A stretch of 64,000 bases of DNA from Desulfovibrio sp. Fe33 (lineage in GTDB: Bacteria > Desulfobacterota > Desulfovibrionia > Desulfovibrionales > Desulfovibrionaceae): contig NZ_JAQKGU010000001.1 in assembly GCF_028532725.1 (NCBI RefSeq), positions 372,001 through 436,000 on the forward strand. The letters are read 5' to 3'. The notes beneath the pieces were generated by a model, which was given only the letters and a program-made list of their open reading frames with translations, had not been told where the DNA came from and made no database searches. Below, piece after piece: positions 17,153 through 23,607 of this stretch (its first letter is position 1; each line of letters starts with the position of its first letter). The position numbers and the translations under genes are program-made.

Positions 17153-17196
17153 GACCGCCGGGCAGGCGTCCCTTCGGGAAATGCCTACCGGCGGTC
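17153..17196 (-). terminator. Probable terminator of the flavin-enzyme operon
   Basis: GACCGCC(GG) at 17153 pairs with (CC)GGCGGTC ending at 17196, with additional inner pairing closed by a TTCG-type loop. On the minus strand the stem follows the stop codon at 17206 by about 10 bp and is followed by TCCTTTT. The T-tract is short, so strength is uncertain. Confidence 0.6.
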
Positions 17197-17205
17197 ATCT
17201 TGGCG

Positions 17206-17781
17206 TCAGGCGTGGAGTTTCTGCATGAGCCAGGCCATGTTGTCGCCGAGGATATCCATGGTGAGCATCCCTTCCTCGTCCTTGAGGACTTCACCTTTTT
17301 CGCGTCCGAAGCCCATGTTCCAGTAGCGGGAACCGGGAACGATCATCTGTTGGATGAAGAAGAAGGAGTTGAGGGTGTTGAAGGTCTGCATGGCTCCGCC
17401 GCGCCGGGCGGCGACGATGGACGCGCCGACCTTGCGGGCGAACATGTTGCCGTTGACCAGGCCGACCATTCCGGCCCGGTCGATAAGGGCGCTCATTTCG
17501 GTGGTGATGGTGGCGAAGTAGGTGGGCGAGGCGAGGAGGATGCCGTCGGCCGCGTCCATCGTCTCAATACATTCATTGACGAAATCGTTTTTGACGGCGC
17601 AGCGGCGGTCCTTGTTTTCGGCGCACTTGTAGCAGGCGATGCAGCCGTGCATCTTCTTGCCGGCCAGTTCGATCATTTCGGTTTCGATGCCCTGGGCTTC
17701 CAGTTTGGCCAGGACGCGCTTCGTCAATTCGGCTGTGTTGCCGCCCTTGCGGGCCGAGCCGTTGAACGCGACGACTTTCAT
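17206..17781 (-). CDS. Iron-sulfur flavoprotein / NADPH-dependent FMN reductase-like protein
   Basis: 191 aa from ATG 17781. The flavodoxin-like start MKVVAFNGSARKGGNTAEL is the FMN phosphate loop. HGCIACYKCAENKDRRC near residue 48 gives the compact Cys motif of iron-sulfur flavoproteins (Isf), and SPTYFATITTEMSALIDR near 85 is the flavin-binding segment. The family transfers electrons from ferredoxin or NAD(P)H to small acceptors such as oxygen, peroxide or quinones. It lies 10 bp after the nitroreductase gene, so the two form an operon divergent from an HxlR regulator, typical of electrophile or quinone stress responses. Confidence 0.88.
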   Translation of the reverse strand: MKVVAFNGSARKGGNTAELTKRVLAKLEAQGIETEMIELAGKKMHGCIACYKCAENKDRRCAVKNDFVNECIETMDAADGILLASPTYFATITTEMSALIDRAGMVGLVNGNMFARKVGASIVAARRGGAMQTFNTLNSFFFIQQMIVPGSRYWNMGFGREKGEVLKDEEGMLTMDILGDNMAWLMQKLHA

Positions 17782-17791
17782 GGGGCGTCTC

Positions 17792-18307
17792 CTAATAGGT
17801 GTTGTAGTGGACCCGCTTCGGATTGAAACGGCTTTCGGACTTCGGGCGTTGCGCGGGCCAGCCGATGGGGGCGAAGCCGAGGGGAATGACGTGTTCGGGG
17901 ATGTTGAACATCGCCCGGTATCCCGCCACGCGTTCCTCCTTGGGGTAGATGCCGGTCCAGACCGCGCCCAGGCCGAGGGCATGGACGGCGAGCAGCAAGT
18001 TCTGCATGGCTGCGGCGCAGTCCTGCACCCAGTAGCCCGGATATTTTTCCTTGGTCAGGTCGCCGCAGACGATGATGCCCACCTGCGCCTGCATGACCAT
18101 TTTCACGTATGGGTGCAGATCGGCCATGGCGTCGAGCCGTTCCCGTTCATTGATGACGATGAACTGCCACGGTTGTCCGTTGCCCGCGCTGGGAGCCATC
18201 ATGGCGGCTTCGAGGATTTGGCGGACCATTTCCTCGGACACGGGCTTGTCTTCGAATTTTCGTACGCTGCGCCGGGTGCGCAGGGCTTCCAGGGTCTCCA
18301 TATTCAT
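17792..18307 (-). CDS. Nitroreductase family protein
   Basis: 171 aa. Family marks are RRSVRKFEDKPVSEE near residue 12 (FMN phosphate contacts), MMAPSAGNGQPWQFIVI near 36 and HALGLGAVWTGIYP near 115. These FMN enzymes reduce nitroaromatics, quinones or similar substrates with NAD(P)H. It is the first gene of an operon with the iron-sulfur flavoprotein and is divergent from the HxlR regulator at 18463. Physiological substrate unknown. Confidence 0.93.
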   Translation of the reverse strand: MNMETLEALRTRRSVRKFEDKPVSEEMVRQILEAAMMAPSAGNGQPWQFIVINERERLDAMADLHPYVKMVMQAQVGIIVCGDLTKEKYPGYWVQDCAAAMQNLLLAVHALGLGAVWTGIYPKEERVAGYRAMFNIPEHVIPLGFAPIGWPAQRPKSESRFNPKRVHYNTY

Positions 18308-18383
18308 CCTCCGGGTTCGGGGTGGGGAGCGTTGTTTATCTTAATGATGTTTTCTGCTAATGGGGAAGAAATTTCAAGTACGC

Positions 18384-18393
18384 ACTTCGAAGT
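18384..18393. promoter_or_regulatory. Palindrome in the nitroreductase/HxlR divergent promoter region
   Basis: ACTTCGAAGT is a perfect 10-bp palindrome 76 bp upstream of the nitroreductase start and 69 bp upstream of the HxlR gene. HxlR-family repressors usually bind such inverted repeats in the shared promoter of the gene pair they control. Binding by the neighbouring regulator is inferred from position. Confidence 0.45.
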
Positions 18394-18462
18394 TCTATAG
18401 TAACCAAAAATATACCATTAGGTCGACGGGCTCCGCGGCATCGTCGGACCGGGAGAAGGACC

Positions 18463-18867
18463 ATGAGCGAAGCGTGTTCCCTGAAGGTTTGCGGCGAAAA
18501 GAAATACTATTGCAGCGTGGAATTGACCCTTCAGGTCATTGGCGGCAAGTGGAAGCCGATCATCATTCACAGGTTGGGTTCCGAGGGGACCATGCGTTTC
18601 AGCGAGGTCAAGCGGTCCATCCCGAACATCACCCAGAAGATGCTGACCCAGCAGTTGCGCGAGTTGGAGTCGGACGGTGTGGTCCGGCGCGAAGTGTATG
18701 CGCAGGTTCCGCCCAAGGTCGAATATTCCCTGACCGAATTGGGGGAGAGCGTCATGCCGGTCATCGGCAATCTCTGCCGCTGGGGGGAGCGGTACGAGGA
18801 GTGGTTTGCCCGGCGGCCGTTCGAGAGCGGGACCGAGCGGAAGGGGATTTCCCTTTTCTCGCGGTAG
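18463..18867 (+). CDS. HxlR-family winged-helix transcriptional regulator
   Basis: 134 aa. The HxlR signature is plain: CSVELTLQVIGGKWKPIIIHRLGSEGTMRFSEVKR, then PNITQKMLTQQLRELESDGVVRREVY and VEYSLTELGESVMPVI. Three Cys in the first 17 residues (C5, C10, C17) are in the region where redox or electrophile sensors such as YodB and HypR carry their reactive Cys. Divergent location from a nitroreductase and flavoprotein suggests it represses them until an electrophile or quinone arrives. This role is inference. Confidence 0.92.
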   Translation: MSEACSLKVCGEKKYYCSVELTLQVIGGKWKPIIIHRLGSEGTMRFSEVKRSIPNITQKMLTQQLRELESDGVVRREVYAQVPPKVEYSLTELGESVMPVIGNLCRWGERYEEWFARRPFESGTERKGISLFSR

Positions 18868-18902
18868 GCGGTGGGGTATGATTGGCAGTAAGGGGGAGCC
18901 TT

Positions 18903-19274
18903 ATGAACGATGTATCGGGATACGAAGGAAATCCGGCCCCTGGAGGAGCCGTTTTCGATCCGGCCGAAGCCAGCCGGGCCTTGGGTCTCACGCTTGAGGA
19001 GTTCACTCCTCTTCTGGCCAAGGCCGCCAGGGAAATCCGGTTCCGGCTCGACGCCGTGCGGCAGGGGGTTGCCGAAGAGGATTTGCGTGCGGTGGCCCTG
19101 AACAGCCACACGCTGAAGAGCGTGGTCGCTACGTTGCGGGCCGAAGCCGTCCGCGATGCCGCCATCGCCATGGAGCGTTGCGCCAAGGAGGGCGAGTGTG
19201 CGCGATGCGCAGGGATGTTGACCTGCCTCGAAGAGCGCGCCGCCGAACTGCTGGCGGAGTTGGACGACGTTTAA
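18903..19274 (+). CDS. Hpt-domain histidine phosphotransfer protein
   Basis: 123 aa from ATG 18903 with GGGGGAG upstream. The helical sequence has NSHTLKSVVATLRAEAVRDAAIAMERCAKEG, which matches the Hpt box H-x-LK-G-x2-x2-GA; the likely phosphoacceptor is His near residue 67. The usual Gly after Lys and the Gly-Ala before the second helix are replaced (KSVV, RAE), so the match is divergent. Stand-alone Hpt proteins relay phosphate between hybrid kinases and regulators. No hybrid kinase is adjacent. Confidence 0.72.
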   Translation: MNDVSGYEGNPAPGGAVFDPAEASRALGLTLEEFTPLLAKAAREIRFRLDAVRQGVAEEDLRAVALNSHTLKSVVATLRAEAVRDAAIAMERCAKEGECARCAGMLTCLEERAAELLAELDDV

Positions 19275-19334
19275 GTCCGGTTTGAAAGGAAGCGGTCAAT
19301 TTAAGTTGTTGAAGAGAAAAATCAGGCGTTGAAA

Positions 19335-19440
19335 GCCGCTTCGCGGCGATAGTCGGATGATTTCGCCTCCGGCGGGCAAGGGTTCGCACCCTTGCAGCCC
19401 TTGTAAGCGCCTTCGGCGGGGAGTTTTTCGCTCCGTCGCG
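19335..19440. repeat. Copy of the second intergenic repeat family (partial)
   Basis: The core GATTTCGCCTCCGGCGGGC followed by an AAGGG/CCCTT hairpin is shared with the two copies at 36584-36912. It is flanked by GCCGCTTCGCGGC and GCGCCTTCGGCGGGG stem-loops. It again lies between convergent genes (Hpt gene and phoU). Confidence 0.6.
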
Positions 19441-19483
19441 CTCTGCCGCGAAAACGGGAAGTTAACCTATAGGTTTCAAGAGA

Positions 19484-19523
19484 AAACCCGCACCGTCCCA
19501 AGCCGGACCGTGCGGGTTTTTTT
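19484..19523. terminator. Bidirectional terminator between the Hpt gene and phoU
   Basis: AAACCCGCACCGTCC and GGACCGTGCGGGTTT form a 15-bp stem with one mismatch around a 6-nt loop. It is followed by a T-run on the plus strand and preceded by A-rich sequence, so it can serve both directions. Confidence 0.9.
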
Positions 19524-19542
19524 CATGCGATGCGGGAGAGGA

Positions 19543-20208
19543 TCAGCCTCGGCAATTGTGCTTCATGCTGGTGCCTTCCACGATGAAGACGACGGTCTCG
19601 GCCACGTTGGTCGCCAGGTCGCCGACCCGTTCCAGGTGGCGCGCACCGATGATGGCGTGCACGCCCCGTTCCACGATGCGGGATTCGGCGACCATGTCGG
19701 CCACCATCTGCCGCAGGATGGCGATGGTCAGGTCGTCGGCCTTGTCGTCCATGCGGCAAACCTGTCCGGCCAGGGAGACGTCGTCGTCCACGTAGGCCTT
19801 GAGCGCCTCGGAGAGCATCTTCTTGGCGGTGTTGGCCAGATCTTCCATTTTGGGGTTGTGGGGCATGGGCGGCCTGGTGGACAGGAAGATGGCCCGATGC
19901 GCCAGGTTGACCGCCTCGTCGCCGAGCCGTTCCAGGTTGACCGTGATGCGCTGCGCGCCGACGATGGTCCGCAGGTCCACTGCCATGGGCTGGTCCAGGG
20001 CGAGGAGTTCCAGGCTGAAGTTGTCGATGTCGTCTTCCATCTCGTTGATGGCCTCGTCGCCGAGGATGACCGATTCGGCCAGGTCCGCGTCGTTTTCGAG
20101 GTAGGCGCGGATGGCTTTGTGCACGGCAGACTCGGACAGGGCCGCCATGCGCAGGACCATGACCTTCAAATCTTCGAGCTTCTTGGAGAAATGTGCGCGT
20201 TGTTCCAT
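19543..20208 (-). CDS. phoU: Phosphate transport regulator PhoU
   Basis: 221 aa, the usual family length. It consists of two three-helix PhoU repeats with the metal-binding style motifs ESVILGDEAINEMEDDID near residue 45 and VCRMDDKADDLTIAILRQM near 150, and ERLGDEAVNLAH / ERVGDLATNVAE in each half. PhoU links the Pst transporter to PhoR and keeps the Pho regulon off when phosphate is plentiful. It is 28 bp downstream of pstB and would be co-transcribed from the promoter with the Pho-box array. Confidence 0.96.
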   Translation of the reverse strand: MEQRAHFSKKLEDLKVMVLRMAALSESAVHKAIRAYLENDADLAESVILGDEAINEMEDDIDNFSLELLALDQPMAVDLRTIVGAQRITVNLERLGDEAVNLAHRAIFLSTRPPMPHNPKMEDLANTAKKMLSEALKAYVDDDVSLAGQVCRMDDKADDLTIAILRQMVADMVAESRIVERGVHAIIGARHLERVGDLATNVAETVVFIVEGTSMKHNCRG

Positions 20209-20236
20209 AATGCGTTGCGTCCTTTGCCGTCCGGGC

Positions 20237-20998
20237 TTAACCGAAACGGCCCGTGATATAGTCTTCCGTCTGCTTGTTGGCGGGGTTCGTGAACATGGTC
20301 TTGGTGTCGTCCACCTCGATCAGCTTGCCCATGTAGAAGAAGGCCGTCCTGTCGGATACGCGGGCCGCCTGCTGCATTGAATGGGTGACGATGATGATCG
20401 TGAATTCCTTTTTGAGCTCGTGGATCAGGTCCTCGATTTTTTGGGTGGCGATGGGGTCCAGGGCGGAGGCGGGTTCGTCCATGAGCAGGACCTCGGGCTC
20501 CACGGCCAGGGCGCGGGCGATGCACAGCCGCTGTTGCTGGCCGCCGGACAGTCCCAGCGCCGAGGTGTGCAGACGGTCTTTGACCTCGTCCCACAGGGCC
20601 GCTCCCTGGAGGCTTTCCTCGACCTTCTGCTCCATGAACTGCTTGTCCTTCACGCCGTTGACGCGCAGGCCGTAGGCCACGTTCTCGAAGATGGTCTTGG
20701 GGAAGGGGTTGGGCTTTTGGAAGACCATTCCGATGCGTCTGCGCAGGGACACGACATCCAGGCCGGGGGCGTAGATTTCCTGGCCGTCCAGGGTCATCTT
20801 GCCGTCCACCCGGGTGCCCGGGATGAGGTCGTTCATGCGGTTGATGCAGCGAAGGTATGTGGACTTGCCGCATCCGGACGGTCCGATGAGCGCCGTGACC
20901 CTATTGGACTCGAAGTCGATGCTTATGTTTTCCAACGCCTTGAAATCCCCGTAGTGGAAATCTAGGTTGGTGGAAGACACTTTTATGGTCGTCGTCAT
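20237..20998 (-). CDS. pstB: Phosphate ABC transporter ATP-binding protein PstB
   Basis: 253 aa from ATG 20998 with GGAG 8 bp upstream; an upstream in-frame extension lacks a ribosome binding site. Walker A is GPSGCGKST near residue 40, the ABC signature is [15 protein letters not shown] near 152, and Walker [13 protein letters not shown] near 175. The sequence [24 protein letters not shown] is typical of PstB. It energises high-affinity phosphate import. The pstS, pstC and pstA genes are not in this window, so the transporter is either split or its other genes lie elsewhere. Confidence 0.96.
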   Translation of the reverse strand: MTTTIKVSSTNLDFHYGDFKALENISIDFESNRVTALIGPSGCGKSTYLRCINRMNDLIPGTRVDGKMTLDGQEIYAPGLDVVSLRRRIGMVFQKPNPFPKTIFENVAYGLRVNGVKDKQFMEQKVEESLQGAALWDEVKDRLHTSALGLSGGQQQRLCIARALAVEPEVLLMDEPASALDPIATQKIEDLIHELKKEFTIIIVTHSMQQAARVSDRTAFFYMGKLIEVDDTKTMFTNPANKQTEDYITGRFG

Positions 20999-21072
20999 TG
21001 TTCGTGCTCCGTGGCAAATAAAAAAAGATGTGTTCCGCCTGTAGCGCAACGCAACACGAGTAACCCGGTGGA

Positions 21073-21112
21073 GTTACGAGTCAATGACCCGTTTGTGACA
21101 ATTGCGTAACAG
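21073..21112 (-). promoter_or_regulatory. Pho-box array upstream of pstB
   Basis: On the minus strand the 7-mers CTGTTAC, TTGTCAC, GGGTCAT and TCGTAAC follow one another at an exact 11-bp period with 4-bp spacers. The first two (21095-21112, CTGTTACGCAATTGTCAC) fit the PhoB site CTGTCAT-N4-CTGTCAT closely, and the later ones are weaker. Such arrays are bound by phosphorylated PhoB. This places pstB-phoU under phosphate-starvation control. Confidence 0.75.
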
Positions 21113-21118
21113 CCGGGG

Positions 21119-21778
21119 CTAGGGCAGGGCGACCAGCACATGGAGTTCCTCTCCCGCTTTCTGGATATCGGGCCGGACCGGTTTGTCCGGCGGGGTGCGG
21201 TAGTGGACGACCATGCGGAAACGGTCCGGATGTTCGCCCATGACCACGTGTTTGACGATGCCTTCCGACCGGATCACGCTGTCGCCCGAGTGTAGCCACG
21301 TGCCCAGGATGTCCACCACCAGCCGGTTGGGATCGCTCAGGTTCATGACGGAGGTGTCGCCCAGGGCGCGGTCGGCGACCACGACGATGCCGAAGCCCTG
21401 CGATGTTTCGTCCAGGCTCACGGCCCGGATCAGGCCGGGGCCGTCGGAAGGGGCCATGGCCGGCGTCTCGCCGTCCGCGGGCGTTGGCGCGGGCGCTGTC
21501 TCGGCTTCGGCCTTTTCGACGCTTTCGGCGGGGGCGGATGTCTCTGCCTCGGGAGGAGCCGCCGGGGCAGGGAGCTCCGGGGAAAGACCCGGCGCGGTCG
21601 GGAATTCGCTGCCGTCGGGCATGACCATGGGCAGGACGGTGAAGTCGACGGCCATGCGGACCTGGTGGCGCGCGGCGTCATCGGCCAACCCCTGCCGGGC
21701 GGACAGAAGCCCGGCGGCGAGCGCGGTCACGGCGCAGACCGTCAGTAAAAGGAACAAGTGCCTGAACGTTTTGGACAT
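21119..21778 (-). CDS. AMIN-domain-containing exported protein
   Basis: 219 aa. An N-terminal signal or anchor helix (about 6-28) is followed by a Pro/Ala/Glu-rich linker (about 60-110) and a C-terminal AMIN-type domain: LIRAVSLDETSQGFGIVVVADRALG and MNLSDPNRLVVDILGTWL, ending with VLVALP. AMIN domains target proteins to periplasmic cell-wall or secretin structures. No amidase or secretin domain is attached, so its partner is unknown. Its stop codon is only 7 bp from the Pho-box array of pstB. Confidence 0.75.
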   Translation of the reverse strand: MSKTFRHLFLLLTVCAVTALAAGLLSARQGLADDAARHQVRMAVDFTVLPMVMPDGSEFPTAPGLSPELPAPAAPPEAETSAPAESVEKAEAETAPAPTPADGETPAMAPSDGPGLIRAVSLDETSQGFGIVVVADRALGDTSVMNLSDPNRLVVDILGTWLHSGDSVIRSEGIVKHVVMGEHPDRFRMVVHYRTPPDKPVRPDIQKAGEELHVLVALP

Positions 21779-21849
21779 GCGTACCCCTCGCTGATTGAAA
21801 AACTCTAGAGGGCTATACTGGAATTGCCGTCCAAAGGCAAAGCCGGACG

Positions 21850-22812
21850 CTATCGGAGGCCGTCGTAGAAGGCGGCCAGCTCAAGAGCTATGCGCCGGTC
21901 CGACCAGCATTTTTCCATGAAGCTGCGGCCCTCCTCGCCGGTCCGCTCGCAAAATTCCCGGTCCTTGGCCAATCTGAACAGGAGTGCCGCCAGGTCGTCC
22001 TGGCCGGTCGCCGTAAGCCAGGGCAGGTCCCCGGTCCCGGCGAATTCGGCGATGCGGGCGCGGTTCCAGTCGTCCAGTCCGGCGATGACGGCAAGGCCCT
22101 GGGAGAGGCCTTCCAGGCTGGATACGCCGTAGTAGCCTTGCATATGGTCGAACATGGCGTGGCAGCGCCGTTTGCGGGCCAGGCATTCCGAGTTGGGCAC
22201 GTCGTCGATGAGGTCCACGGAAAGATAGACGTTGCGTCGGTTGACGTATTTGACCGCGGCCATGAACTCTTCGGTGTTCTTGAGGTCCTTGCGGGTGGGG
22301 GAGTGGCAGACCTTGAGCTGGCCGGGATCGTCGAAGCGGCCCCACATGGGCTTGAGCAGCGGGTCGTCGATGGGCACCAGGTTGGGCTGCCAGCGCGCTT
22401 CGGGCAGGAGCTTGAGCAGGTCCGGAGTGGACACGAGGAGGTTGGTCCGCTTGAGCCGCCGGTACTTCTCCCGGAAGGATTCGGGATTGGATCGGAAATC
22501 GTGGTGTCCGTGGTGATGGTGGACGATCGCCTTGCCCTTGAGGTGATCGGCGGGCTTCAGCCCCCCGAAGGACTGGTTCTCGTCGCAGGTCATATGGAAG
22601 TGGAATACGTCGGCCTCGCGCATGAGGATAGCGACCTCTTCCATGCCGTCCGGGCCGAGGTCGGGGATATGCAGATCCTTTTCCCAACCATGGGTGTAGC
22701 GGGTCTCCAGGGTGACGAGCCGGGCGGAGTGCCCGGTATGACGGTTCAACGCCTTGCAGAACTGGATGGCTGTTCCGGCCGGGTCGTTGATGGCGAACAT
22801 GAGGATACGCAT
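21850..22812 (-). CDS. Glycosyltransferase-like protein (GT-B fold)
   Basis: 320 aa from ATG 22812 (MRILMFAINDPAGTA). The C-terminal half has the GT-B pattern with a nucleotide-sugar region (GYYGVSSLEGLSQGLAVIAGLDDWNR near residue 232) and the usual terminal helix. The N-terminal half contains the His-rich stretch KAIVHHHHGHHD near residue 95. Acceptor and sugar are not predictable. It follows cheD by 50 bp on the same strand, which may be operonic but has no clear functional link. Confidence 0.72.
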   Translation of the reverse strand: MRILMFAINDPAGTAIQFCKALNRHTGHSARLVTLETRYTHGWEKDLHIPDLGPDGMEEVAILMREADVFHFHMTCDENQSFGGLKPADHLKGKAIVHHHHGHHDFRSNPESFREKYRRLKRTNLLVSTPDLLKLLPEARWQPNLVPIDDPLLKPMWGRFDDPGQLKVCHSPTRKDLKNTEEFMAAVKYVNRRNVYLSVDLIDDVPNSECLARKRRCHAMFDHMQGYYGVSSLEGLSQGLAVIAGLDDWNRARIAEFAGTGDLPWLTATGQDDLAALLFRLAKDREFCERTGEEGRSFMEKCWSDRRIALELAAFYDGLR

Positions 22813-22862
22813 AGTCGGTTTACTTCCTTGATGACTGCGGTCAACGTTGTCGATTCTTCCGC

Positions 22863-23411
22863 TCAAAAATCGGGACCGGCCGAGTTGCCGTTTCCGGCTG
22901 ATTGGGTTTTGACCAGTTTCTTGACCCAGACGTCGCCGGTCAGGGTGTTGAACATGAGCTTGCGTCCCTGCGGCCCGCCTATGTCCTGGGCCCTGATATC
23001 CAGGCGGGCGAATTTGAGCAGCTTCTTGGCCATCTCGATGTTGCGCCTGCCGACGTTGTAGGAGCCCGGCGGCTCCACGCTGCCGATCGCCACTCCCTGG
23101 CCCCCGCCGAACATTTTGATAACCAGGTCCCTGCGAGGCACGCCGATTTTATCCATCGTTTCAAGCATGTTCTGCAAGGCGGTATCCACGAAGCGGCAGA
23201 TTTGCGGCTCCGCGCCGCGGGGGTGATGGCCCGAAGCGGTGCTGTCCGGCAAAAAGGCGTGGCAGATTGTGCCGATGCCCATTCCGGGTGCGTGGATGGT
23301 AACGGCCAGGCACGAACCGAGAATGGTCGTCACCAGGGTGGGCTGCACCCCGATGAAACAGTCGCCCGTTTGCAGGAAGACCCTTGGCAGCCCTGGCCCC
23401 ATTGTATTCAT
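22863..23411 (-). CDS. cheD: Chemoreceptor glutamine deamidase CheD
   Basis: 182 aa from ATG 23411 with GGAG upstream. The catalytic Cys lies in TTILGSCLAVTIH near residue 34 and the His in TICHAFLPD near 51, as expected for CheD. FGGGQGVAIGSVEPPGSYNVGRRN and DIGGPQGRKLMFNTLTGDVWVKKL are family motifs. CheD deamidates Gln on methyl-accepting chemotaxis proteins and interacts with CheC. No other chemotaxis gene is in the window. Confidence 0.95.
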   Translation of the reverse strand: MNTMGPGLPRVFLQTGDCFIGVQPTLVTTILGSCLAVTIHAPGMGIGTICHAFLPDSTASGHHPRGAEPQICRFVDTALQNMLETMDKIGVPRRDLVIKMFGGGQGVAIGSVEPPGSYNVGRRNIEMAKKLLKFARLDIRAQDIGGPQGRKLMFNTLTGDVWVKKLVKTQSAGNGNSAGPDF

Positions 23412-23607
23412 TCGCGTCTCCGGTTCGGGGGCGCAACCCCCGGTTCATCATAGTATAAAATGCTTCATTTTTGTACAGGAAGTCAACCGCTCGGCGAATG
23501 GCCAATGTCCTTTGTAGCCTCGATCCGTCAGGATTCCAAATAATAAAGGAACAATGACGCCAGGTGTGGCATTTTGCCCGGGAGTCCGAGATCGCGGAGG
23601 TACACGA

